A DNA stretch of 64,000 nucleotides from Dipteris shenzhenensis. Taxonomy: Eukaryota > Polypodiophyta > Polypodiopsida > Gleicheniales. Location of the stretch: the NCBI GenBank assembly GCA_047967505.1, contig CM106538.1; one strand, 5' to 3'. The notes beneath the pieces are model-generated. The model searched no databases. It was not told where the DNA came from and was given only the letters and a program-made list of their open reading frames with translations. The position numbers and the translations under genes are program-made. Position 1 is the first letter of the stretch; each line of letters begins with the position of its first letter. Below are positions 43,118 through 54,360 of the stretch, piece after piece.

Positions 43118-45330
43118 CAAACTCACTTTACTATTTGACTTTCATCGATGACCACAGTAGATATTATTGGGTCTAATTTTTGAAAGAGAAATTTGAAGTC
43201 TTTTCCAGATTTTAAGAATTCAAAGCCATGTTAGAAAACCAGACATGCAGAAAGATCAAAGTCATGAGATCAAAGAGGAGGTGAATACATATCTTCAGCA
43301 TTCATGAATTTTTGCAAAAGTAATGACATTCAAAGACAATTTACTTGTGGAGATACTCCTCATCAAAATGCAAGAGCTAAAAGGAAGAATGATACTTTAG
43401 CAAATAGTGCTAGAGCAATGCTCAGGGAGTGGCTGCACTCTTGCAATCTGCCACATGAAAATATTCATGAAGGTGCTATCTAAGTCTCTCCAGAACTCAA
43501 TTCCAAGACCAAGATCTTTCATGTCAAACTCTACAGATAAGTCTTGTTTCAAATTTTTGATGCTATCATTACTTCCGATCACAATTAGTTCATCTACGTA
43601 CAAAAATGCATTAATAATTTCTTCCCCTTAAACTTTGTAGTAGAGAGTATGATCTACATTGGATTTCATGTATCCCAAATTAGCAAAATACTTGTTGATT
43701 CTGTTGTACCAACTTCTGGGTGCTTGCTTTAAGCCATAGAGGCTTTTCTTGAGATTGCAAACCTGACTGTCTTTTCTTGGTCCAAAATAACCTGCTGGTT
43801 GTTGCATGTAGACTTCTTCATCTAGGTAACCATTGAGAAAAGAATTCTTGACATGTACATGGTACACATTCCTTCTGTTGAGTATCGCTAGTGATATCAA
43901 GAACCATATGGAATCCATCTTTGCTACTAGAGCATAAGTCTCATCATAGTCTTGACCATATTGCTATGCAAATCCTTTTGCAACTAGTCTCAATGCTTCC
44001 ATCTGGATTGTACTTTACTTTGTAAACCCATTTGTTTGCTATGGCCTTCTTTCTTGGTGGAAGGTCGCATAACTCCCAAGTGTTGTTTTTTTACAAAGCT
44101 TCTATTTCTTCATTCATAGTAGTTTGCCATTATGGCTTGTCAACTGCGTCTTCGATGTACATTGGCTCTTCGGTAGCCATGATGGTATTCATAAGAGAAT
44201 AATTGGTAGCTTTGATCTAAATTGCTTTGCCTTTCTAAGAATATGTCAATCTGGCTGGTGGTCTCTTTCTCTAGTATATTGTCTGCATTGTTGTTGCCCT
44301 TCTCGGGGTGTCTCTGGCAATTCTTGCTCTTCTTCATCAACCTTTTTTGTAGGTGACTAAGTAATCGACATGTGTCGATATCCTGAGAATTTGATGTTTT
44401 TCATTTTGATTCCTCATTAAAGATTACATCTTTGGAGATAATGACCTTGTGGTTGATGGGATCATACAGCTTGTATACTTTTCTTTCTTCACTATGGCCA
44501 ACCATGATGCATTTCCATGACTTCACATCCAATTTTTTGCAATGATCATCATGTATGTGGGCATATTCTATGCAACCAAATATGTGGAGATGACCAATGC
44601 ATGGCTTGTGTCCACTGAATGCTTGAACAGAGTTTGAAACTTAAAAAATATTTTTAAAAGCCTACCATCAATGGCAAGTACTATAGGCAACTCATCGAAT
44701 CTCTTATATATCTGACTATCACACGGCTAGATATTTGTTATGCAATAAGTTCACTTTCACAGTTTATGGCAAATCCAAAACAGTCTCACTGGAATAAAGC
44801 CAAAAGAGTCTTGAAATACATCAAAGGTACAAGATAGTTTGGAATAGAATACAAAGAAGTCATCCAAGGTTGCATAGATACAGTGACAATGACTATACCG
44901 GAGATCATGAGACCAGGAGATCCACACAGGGATATGCAGTTTTCCTCGGTCAAGGTGCTATATCATGGTTTTCAAACAAATGGCGAACTGTTTCTTTGTT
45001 TTCAATAGAAGCAAAATATAGAGCACTCACTATAGGTGCATGTGAAGCTATATGGCTCAGAAGACTATTGTCAGAAACATATTACTTTGATGAATCAAAG
45101 ACAATAACAATATACTATGATAATCAATCAGGTCAAGTATTGGCCAAGAATCGAGTATATCACTCCAAGACAAAGCACATTGATGTCAAAGAGCACTTCA
45201 TCAGAGAAAGAGTATTACTTGGTGACATCATAGTACAACATTGTGATAGTAAAGAAAATGTTGCAAACATCTTTACCAAACCACTTTGCAAATATCTTTT
45301 CGAGAAGCACCGACAAGCATCTTGTGGAGT
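43118..45330 (+). pseudogene. Copia-D: older copia fragment with an internal inversion
   Basis: Three blocks. 43118-43427 (plus) is integrase core (YYLTFIDDHSRYYWV, ending near the ADSARAML equivalent). 43428-44626 (minus) runs from RT back to the integrase C-terminus, with LKKSLYGLKQAPRSWY and the YVDE form of the RT site. 44627-45330 (plus) resumes at the EQSLKL equivalent and gives RNase H with DNDYTGD, IEAKYRAL and IFTKPL. The middle 1.2 kb is therefore flipped relative to both sides, with about 0.1 kb lost at one edge. The sequence belongs to the Copia-A/B/C family but is more diverged. It is joined directly to gypsy sequence on its left; no LTR was found on either side. Confidence 0.88.
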
Positions 45331-46450
45331 CTGCCGAACATCTTGCTCCACCCATAATTCTCCGTCGGTGGAGAGAGACCGCTAGGCTAACGGGGCAGCC
45401 TCGTTGTTAGAACTAAGGGGTTCAGAGGTCCTTGCAGCCTCATTCGGATTTATGCTATGGGTTAATTCTACAATTTGATGGGTCAGACGGTCTCCTTCCA
45501 CATGAAGCCACAAAATCTAACGAACTAATTCAATGTCAAAATGGTGATCATCAAATAGGGCATGTTGTGGCCGTGTATTCTTTGCAAATAGTTCTTTTTG
45601 CACAATGCTGATCTATTGTCACTTCTGGGTCACACGAGCTTGCAGGTTAGCCACCACTGAAACCTCAAGTCGCGGTCATGTCACCTGCCATCCCGCCTGG
45701 AAATGCTAACACAAATGGTGCACCATAAAGGTTGATGCACAACCCACATGTATGAAACTAATGATTAGTTGTGGTGGCCAATGTGTAATACCCTAAGCTA
45801 TAGGTGTTATGGAAAGATAAACTGCATGCATACTCATGCACATGTGAATCACCCTCAGCACTTAGAAAGACAAGAAAGACACAATGTGTAATCCGAATAC
45901 ATGAACCTGCATAGAATGATCAAGAGACACTTGGTCTCATGGATATACAAAATGGCGTTGCAATCGTTGGCCGAAGGGTTGTGGGTACTTGCGCCTCTAT
46001 GAATCTATTCGAAGCCCGTGATAACCCCATAAACTATTAATGCCTTAACATAATGGGTCGAAGAGGGAGTGCAGGTGTCCCCGAACCTTGCTTCAAGGTT
46101 AGAAGACAACATCCTAATTGTATCAAAGAAGAGCAGTTTGTGTGGTTTTGCAATACCTCTGTGGCCCATACCTGGTGTGTTGATTAGTCTATCTTGGGTG
46201 TGCTTGGTCATTCATTTGGGGTATGGAAGGTCGCAATTGGGACTTCCAATCAAACACATGAAAAGGAGCACTTGCAACAAGCAGGTTTTGTGCTTGAGGA
46301 GGATGATAGTCTACATGTGGAGGGAGCACATGTGCAAGGAGTGTTGCAGCAATGAGTCATGTTTATGCAGGCCAAAGGGATAATAGGGTAGTATAGTGGA
46401 GATCAAATTTGAGTAAAGATTTTCAAGTGAGGATTTAGAAGGCTTAGTGT
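45331..46450. other. No gene identified
   Basis: Non-repetitive sequence with scattered short frames. A plus-strand stretch around 46069-46380 is open but unrecognised. Confidence 0.5.
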
Positions 46451-46783
46451 TTGAATGTTGAAATTCTGCAAGCAAAAAAAATTATTCCAAATGAAATGCA
46501 TATATTTCATGTGCGTATAGAGAGTTCTTTTGCTAAAGGCTTTACATACACAATGACAATATCAGAGTTTCCACAATCATCTTGCAAGGATTTCATGCAA
46601 CAAGATGCAAAGAAAGGGATGTACATTCTGTGCAAACACATCTACTTTGTCATCATGGATGTTTTGGGATTGAGTGACAAAGTGCATGAGTTCATGCACC
46701 AAGCTGCACTTACAAAGGTTGAATTGCTCCAGGCCTTGGCTTATCATCAAAGCCAACCAAGTATTAGCAATGGACTTGGCTAA
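46451..46783 (+). pseudogene. SWIM-type zinc finger relic
   Basis: The open segment has a beta-rich lead (TYTMTISEFPQ) followed by SSCKDFMQQD, CKHIYFVIMDVLGL and a helical EFMHQAALTKVELL tail. This is close to the CxCxnCxHxxFVLLxVL layout of SWIM domains, found in MULE transposases and some ubiquitin-ligase proteins. The first Cys of the CxC pair is Ser, so zinc binding would be impaired. The flanking frames to 47230 show no clear domain. Family assignment is tentative. Confidence 0.45.
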
Positions 46784-47471
46784 ATTTGGAGACCATAGAG
46801 GAGACATTTTGCAAAGTTGGTAGTAGGTATTTGGAATATGTGCATGGGTGTATTAGCAAAATTTTGGAGCCTACTTCACAAAAGCCACACTATAGTTCTA
46901 ATATATCCACTAAGGATGTTTCCAGTCCAATAAAGATGTGAGATAAATCTTTTGATTTGCTTGTACATGTGCAAATCCCTATGATCAGCTTCTTGTCCAA
47001 GTATGGTGCTTTTTGTCTGAGAGCAAAGATTTGTATACATGTAGTAGGTAGGGCAAGAAAGTATTTCTATTTACCTCTAGAGTTGCAAATTCATAGAGAA
47101 TTTTTGGAAATGGTCAAGTTTTCCAAGCAAACATTTGTTATAATGAAGCAAGATATACATAAAAACTTACACCTGCTTTGCACCAAACCACTATCCACCA
47201 ATAATGAAAGTGAGGTCCTTCTTGGGTAGGTGTAAACATGGCTATACTTTTCGCCCAAGAGAAAAGGGCTTGACATCAATGATTACTACTTTTCAAAATT
47301 GATAAATGAACTCCAGTGCTAAATTTGAAAGTATAGGCCCATTCAAACTTTAGTCTCGCTCGAACGTAGTCGCTCGAATTCAGGTAATCCCTTGTAGAAT
47401 CCATTTCTCCCATTTGGAAACACCCACTCAACCCTCTCATGGCCCTAGCTACACATGAACACATAAATTAA

Positions 47472-48000
47472 TTGAAGTGGTATTTGGAAGAATTGATTGA
47501 AGTTGTGTTTGGAAGAATTGCATGGTCGTGGCAATTTATTGCAGGTCCCTTTTGCTCAAGGTGCTTGCAATATGGTAGAACAACCAAGTTATACACTTTG
47601 TTATTATGGGCATACCGCACATCATTCAAAGTCACCATAGGTCTCACACCGTTCAAATTGGCAATCAGGATGGAGGCTATCATGCCAGTGGAATATGTTG
47701 TTCGAAGCCTCTACATTGCAATGGAAGACAGGCTACTTTTGCAAGAGTCCATGGAGTTTTGACTTGACAGTCTGGAGAAGTTGGAGGAGGATAGGATGGA
47801 AAGTTACTACTTGACATAGGTAGTCCAAGCACAAAGAAAGAGACTTGATTGGACTTGGCATCAAAGAAGAAGTTCTTTAAGAAGGGACACTTGGTCCTAC
47901 TCTTCAACAGCTGCATGGGCTGCATGCAAGGAAGCTGAAGATGCAGTGGTCAGGACCCTTTTGGATCTTTGAGTATTGTGAATCAACTTCTTTCTACTTT
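47472..48000 (+). pseudogene. Gypsy integrase C-terminal relic
   Basis: The open part (47472-47762) contains LLWAYRTSFKVTIGLTPFKLA and MPVEYVVRSL, typical of the end of a gypsy integrase core. After a stop, a Leu/Glu-rich stretch and RKRLDWTWHQRR follow with no clear GPY/F module. The N-terminal part and LTRs are absent. Confidence 0.72.
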
Positions 48001-48240
48001 GCATATCTATAGGTATGGTGGGTATTACCGTTTCCAATGAACGAGTTCCAATTGTGGAGATATCACCATGAAGACCACCTTAAATGCCCATTCCTAGTCA
48101 CACGTGAGGTACTCATTCCTTGGATAGGGGTAGGTGCACAGAATCCAATGGCGATATCATGCACTCCTTGTTGTGATGGTCACTTAACTGCTGGTGATAT
48201 CTTGAGTTTAGCATCAGCCGTCATGCAGCTCTGAGCTCTA

Positions 48241-50059
48241 AAGTCAGCTAAGGATAGTTATACCCCTTGTTCACTCCCAATACCTCATACTTGTGCTCGT
48301 CCATCTTCTTCCTCATATCCTCGGTTTCCTATTCCTTCCTCCATCTCCTACCGAATCCTCCTTCCACTTGCAACCTCATGGGCATGGCACTAACACCATT
48401 TCTTGTAGTAGCTGTGCATTCATAACAAACACTCGTGGTCTCCAAATTCCTTAGCAAGCATGTCATCTGTACATTCTCTTGCGGCTTTAATCGATGGAGG
48501 TGGAATAAGTGGTAAATGGAATATATTTGCCACCAAGTCTTGAGAGACCATGGGTAGATATCCTCTCATTTTCACAAGAACATAAATTCATCATCTGCAT
48601 TAGGGTATCCTCCTCTAGCAATCTATTGCTTGATAGTCTATTACACCAATTACCCATAGATAGGCTTGGTTTTGTGGTCCTTGATCATCTAAATAGAATT
48701 TGAAATCTAAAAAATGTGAGATTCCAAAGGGTAACCATGAAGCTACCTATTCTACCCCACTAGCTTTGATTCAATTGCTTCTTCTACTTCTTTTGCATTG
48801 CCATTACTTTATCCATCTTGATTGCAGGTTATGTGGAGAGATAAAAGAGACTATATGCTTAAGTGCCATCAATGTAGATACAATATCATAAATCATTTTT
48901 GATGTAGACATTGATCTTTTGGCTTCCATAGGAATATTTTCTATCTCCATTTAAGAAACTCTGATTGTGCCTCGCATGTTAATAGCTTGAAACTTTGAAG
49001 GGATACTTTTTGCACAATAAAGTTCAGGGTGTGTACCAAGAATATCTTAGACTCACACAAGTTTTGATTAGCTTTAAATTCAAGTGATTGAACAATGATT
49101 GCCACACATGACAAGTGTTATTCATGCAACTACAAAGATCCTATATTATTTGTATTGCTTCTACTGCCTCAAGTACAGTTATCAACCAGTTGTTCACCAT
49201 TCTTAACTAGTTGTTGACTATTTTTTACAATATTTCCATGATCCCAACATGTGGTTTCATCTAGAATCCATTCACTACCATAAGAAAAATAGTAATGTGC
49301 AAATATGCTATCCAAAAAGTACCATATCCTAGGTTATATATGGCTTCTCAATATGGCCCTTGCCTATACGGCTTGTCAAATATGGCCCAAGTTGCCCCTA
49401 AAGGGGTACTCCACAAGGACTATATTGACTTTTTACCTTTTTAAAAGACAACACATGATGCAAAATACATGCGAAGTACACATACATGTGGCTTGGGTAT
49501 AGCAATGTGTGTATAGTACATGGATGATTTTTCCATCTTAGTTTCGTTAAGAAGCAAAAATTTTATATTGCTATCAAAAGTTTGTATGCCTTAATAAAAA
49601 TAAATATTTGAAACATTCGCTAGATTTTAAAACTTTTATGTAAAAAAATGTAAAGTTTCACTAGGACTTACATCATTACTTCTAAATTTAAAAGAAAATA
49701 TATATAATTGTACTATGTTCTATCAATATTGTGAAACTAAAAAACCTATCTTGATAAACTTTTGCTAGGATTTTCTATAAATATATAAGTATAGCTTCGA
49801 TAAAAACACCCCTGGTACAGTAAAGATTGAGTACTTCTTCAATCCTCATTTATGTTGATGATCCTTGTTGATTATCCCTCAAGAATTGGATATGTCTAAA
49901 AGTCTCTCTGATGATGTCTTTTATTTCATGCATTAGATCAAGGGATTTGTGGGGGTTCTAAATCAGTTGATTTAAATTGCTGATTTAAAATATTTAAAAC
50001 GGTCTTTAAAGAAAGCAACTACCATTTTAAATTGTCTACGTGGAGCACAATCGGGACTA
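48241..50059. other. No gene seen
   Basis: AT-rich intergenic sequence. Short frames such as 48509-48703 lack recognisable features. Confidence 0.55.
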
Positions 50060-50203
50060 TCTGGTTACCATGTGGTATCATCTTAATACTGCATGGTGCT
50101 CTATTAGTACCACATGGTGATGTGAACATATCACACGATGACGTAAACATATAGCGTGATATGTTTATGTTACCGCATGGTATGTGTATATACCGTGTGG
50201 TGC

Positions 50204-50242
<39 letters not shown>
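50060..50242. repeat. Cluster of TACCRYRTGGTR palindromes followed by a TA microsatellite
   Basis: Near-palindromes TACCATGTGGTA (50066), TACCACATGGTG (50109), TACCGCATGGTA (50171) and TACCGTGTGGTG (50191), with a TGCATGGTGC word near 50090. An ATATCAC/GTGATAT inverted pair lies between them. A (TA)n run of about 31 bp occupies 50212-50242. The variants are what CpG decay of TACCACGTGGTA or TACCGCGTGGTA would give. Confidence 0.65.
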
Positions 50243-50244
<2 letters not shown>

Positions 50245-50403
50245 CTATAGGCATTATGGTACTTTATGCCTTTTTGAAAATTTTTGAGCTTACATGATTC
50301 TCAAGAATACCAAAAAGGACAAAACAAAGAGGATATGAGGACTAATAGAGATTCACATCAAAGAATGTGAGTCTCATTATATCCTTGACTAAACGTATCG
50401 TGT

Positions 50404-50870
50404 GTTGGTTGTGTAGCTCACTTTTGCTGGCTTTGATCAACTCACACATAATTGTCATTATGTTTTTAGTGCAAATTGGTAATTGCTAGTTATTGAAATA
50501 GTTTGCTATTTTAAAGGTTGACAATAGACTACTAATATGTGACTTGTAATAATAAAAAATTATTTCAATAATATATAGAATTAGTAAGATGCTAAGATAT
50601 TAGATGTATTCGACTCAAGATGGTTGTGAGGCTCACTATACCAATCTTGATCAGCTCGTTCGTAGTCTAGTTAAATTTATGTACATGCTATTAATAAGAT
50701 AGTAATTGAATGAATGGAATACGTCTGCTTATGAAATATAATACATAAATTTAATTAACTTGAATTGGCTATGAGGCTCGCTATGTTGGCCATGATCAGC
50801 TCATTCATTGTCTAGCTAGTTGTGTGGCTCCCATATGCTACCCTTGATCAACTCTAAAATATATGCATAA
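50404..50870. repeat. Four dispersed copies of a roughly 45-bp word
   Basis: GTTGTGNGGCTCRCTAT-type sequence followed by a variable stretch and CTTGATCARCTC occurs near 50404, 50620, 50767 and 50818. They are in the same orientation and separated by AT-rich DNA. No coding potential was seen from 50243 to 51246. Confidence 0.6.
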
Positions 50871-51246
50871 ATGTGTTTTTAATTGGTAGAAGCAGGCATT
50901 TAAATACAACATATTATATATCAAAAAAGGGCATACAATATTGTGTAATTACTTGTGAAAAATCATTAACCTTTATACATTTAATTGTATTAACCTTTAT
51001 ACATTTAATTGTATTAAAATAAGAACGTATAGATAATTGTCAAAATATTTAGAAAAGTAGAATCATTTCATTGTATGAAATAAGAACATATAGTCTTTGT
51101 TTATGTTATTTATAAGAAGAAAGTGTAAATTAGAAACGAAAGGAGATGTTAATGTAATCAAGTATAAGTACATGTAGGTTTTGTTTATGTTCTTTACTTT
51201 TGGAATAATATAGGTTAAATAAGAAATAAAAGTATATAGCAATGTT

Positions 51247-52115
51247 ATATTTTATTGTAAGAACTAAAGAATGTATATTTCTTTATTTAATTATTTAAAA
51301 ATATAATACAAAGAAGAAAAGAGTGAAGATGGTATGTAAGTATAAGGGCAGTAGATGGTATGTAAGAAATGCTAGCTTTACTTCCCTAGTGTGAGTATAA
51401 TACCAACATTCACCAACAAAGCATGGTGTTGCAAATGATCATAGTGGAGATAGAGGCTTGCTCAAGAAAGAGAAGGACATGGGAAAAGGTGAGCTTCCAT
51501 CCCATGCCTATTACAATAGGCATATTATCACATCTATAACCATCCATTTATGTCGAGAGGGGGCAAAATGATTGGATGGTTTCTTTGACTCAAAGTCTAG
51601 CAATCTTGCATGAAAGAAAATTAGAGAAATATCACAAAGTAGATGCACATATTAGTAGTGATGTCCCAACTTAAAGTTGTTATATATTATCATAAGAAAT
51701 TAAGAATATATATTTCTTTATTTACTTATTTAAAAATATAGCGCAAAGAAGAAAGGAGAGTAGATGGTAAGGTAAGAGATGCTAGCAACTGTAGTAGTGT
51801 GAGTATAAGGAGAGTATATGGTAATGTAAGAGATGCTAGCCACTGCACTAGTGTGAGTTTAATACTAACATTTGCCAACAAAGCATGGTGTTGTGAATCA
51901 TCATAGTGTAGATAATGCTTACTTGAGAGAGAGAAGGACATGGAAAAAGGCAATTAACTATCATCCCACACCTATTCCAATAGCCAGATTTCGACATCTA
52001 GTTATGTCGAGAGGGTGCAAGACGATTGGATGGTTTCTTTGTCTTGAAGTGTGGCTATCTTACATGAAAGAGAACTAGAGAAGTATCATAAAGTAGATGC
52101 ACATATCTTGTGGTG
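51247..52115. repeat. Direct duplication of an approximately 400-bp segment
   Basis: 51247-51660 and 51703-52115 align end to end, with shared words such as TATTTCTTTATTTA, CAACAAAGCATGGTGTTG, TTATGTCGAGAGGG and AAAGTAGATGCACATAT. Divergence is substantial. The second copy has an inner partial repeat of GTGAGTATAAGGAGAGTA. No gene was seen. Confidence 0.78.
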
Positions 52116-52459
52116 TGCACTACTAAGAAACCCAATGTATCATGTGTGTTCAAGGGGTACTTCAAAAACCCCTCAACTAAAATTTTCCCCCCAATAAAAA
52201 CACCCCTCTTTACTTATAAAATAAGCTTTCTTTTTGTAAAGTTGAATTAAAATCCCCCTCATGTTATTGTAATCCAATTAAATTTTTCCAAAAGATTGAA
52301 TTAAAATACACCTCCTTTTGAATGCACATGGTACACTAAACTTTTATGAGGTGAACCCCCCGAGGCACATATTGACCCCTAGACCCACTACTCGACCTAG
52401 AGGTACTTTAATTTTTTAATATTTGTACGTTATATTGTATCAAAATATTATATCAATTG

Positions 52460-54360
52460 ACATGAATAACACATAAGTGCTTGTATTTGTCTTACATTGG
52501 CAGTATACATGGCTACACAAGAAGGGATTCAAAATCACGCTAAGGTATAAGAAAATTTCACACTTCTTGGGAGATCCTGAGCACATGATCTGGAGGTGTG
52601 AGGGACCAGGTGTTGATAATGTTGTTGCCATCTTGCAGGGAGCTAAACATGTGGATGTTGATCCCATGGGAGATAAGAATGTAGCATTTAAGGAAACTCC
52701 TGAAGTAGTTGATTGATAATTCATATCATGGACCCCATTTTTTAGAAATTGAGGTTATATGATGTTTGCATCAATGATCATGGACTGTTTTAGTCTCAAT
52801 ATTGAGGTAATGTGCAAGTAAAGCGATGTAGTAAGACTTGGTTGCAATGAATCAAAAGTTGTTTTGAGAATTATTTCACATAATGTATAGCATTTATATA
52901 GTAGACTATAGTTTTATTTTTTTCTAATGATTGGATGATAGATAGGTGTAAAGATGCCTCCAGAAAAACATGGTCGTGCACTAGATGCACCACAAAATTA
53001 TGTTACTACAATTGAATATCCTAATAAGTGGAATTGCACAATATGTGGAAAATAGCTCATAGGATCAAGCATCAAGCACTAGGATTTGATCTCACTTCTT
53101 AGGAGACCCCAAAAATTTGATTGGGAAGTGTACTGACGGAGGCACTGAAGGGATTGTACGAAAACTAGGAGCAGGACCAAAATGTGTCGAGCACATGATA
53201 GATAAGTTATTGTGCATGGAGAATCCCTAAGTGAGGCATCTATTGCTATAACTACATTTGTTGACTTACCTGCTTCCTCACAAGAGATTCCTATGGGCAC
53301 TCTTGGTGCTTCAAGCAAAACATCAAGATGTATGAATGCGTCCATAGAGTAAGGACAAGTTCAGAATGTCTCTTCAATATGCAAGACTATGACCAAATAT
53401 CCTTTGAAGCTTCTTTTAGAACACAATGGGATGAGAAATCCCAACAAGACATCTTTGAAGTGATATGCCGTACTGGATGTCCTTTGAATATGGTTCTAAG
53501 TCCCCATTGGAAAAATACAATGGCCTTTGTCGCAAGAGCAGGTGTTTCATTTACTATGCCATCTTACCACGTTGTGCGAAATGACATGTTGGATAAGTAC
53601 TATGATAAGATGAGAAGAGATGCATCAGATTGTGTATGATGGCATGGATAACACTATTTGCACCAATATGGATGGAAGAATGTGACAATGAGTCTTATCA
53701 CCTTCAAAGGTGAGGCACTCCATCTTTCAGTCGATACAAGTGGAAAAGCACAGACAAGAGAGTATGTTGCTGAACAATGGCAAAAGGTAATTGAAGAGGT
53801 GGGGCCGCAAAATGTGATTCAAGTCACCACAAACAATGAAAAGAAGTGTAGAAAAGCTAGAAAGATGATAAGTAAATATAATTACAACGATTTGGGCCTC
53901 ACCACGCTCTTGTCATTGTCTCGACCTAGTACTCAAGGATTGGTAAAAGAACTCCAAGAGAGTTTTTCAAGATTCCCAGTGATAAGGGCTGAAAGATGGT
54001 ACTGTATTTTCTTAATCATGAAAGACTTTTTGGCATATTTAGAAACCACCAAGATCCATTGTATAGGATGAAACTTTTAAAGCCTGTGGCAAGACACACT
54101 TTGGTATGAACTATATTGCATTATAGTGCTTGTTAAAGTTGTAGGATGTTATTACCGAAATATTCTATAGTGCATAGGTAACATTACGGATAGTTGAATA
54201 TCACACGGCCAACTTTTGCATGGAGTATAATGAGCTCAAAAGTCAATCCATTTCCCCTAGCTTTTGGAAGAGGATTTCAGATGCAGTAGAGGTAATGAAG
54301 CCCATTTGGAATGCCATTCATAAATTAGATGTCAAATGATCAAGTATAGGAAATGCCTAC
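52460..54360 (+). pseudogene. hAT transposase relic (two BED-like fingers, DUF659-like domain)
   Basis: Two BED-like finger pieces occur. The first (52497-52716) has KISHFLGDPEHMIWRCEG; the second (about 52955-53240) has WNCTICGK and, in a shifted frame, SHFLGDPKNLIGKCTDGG. A DUF659-like domain follows (53328-54071). It has GCPLNMVLSPHW and SYHVVRND, then YGWKNVTMSLITF, LHLSVDTSGKAQT and EEVGPQNVIQVTT, the pattern seen in plant hAT transposases. A last piece near 54190-54340 continues with FWKRISDAVEVMKPIWNAIHKLD. The C-terminal dimerisation region is not seen. Several stops show it is inactive. No terminal inverted repeats were located. Confidence 0.8.

Noticed and set aside
36943-45330. Integrated virus
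   Set aside because: Domain order, polypurine tracts and LTR starts are those of plant copia and gypsy retrotransposons; no envelope or movement protein seen.
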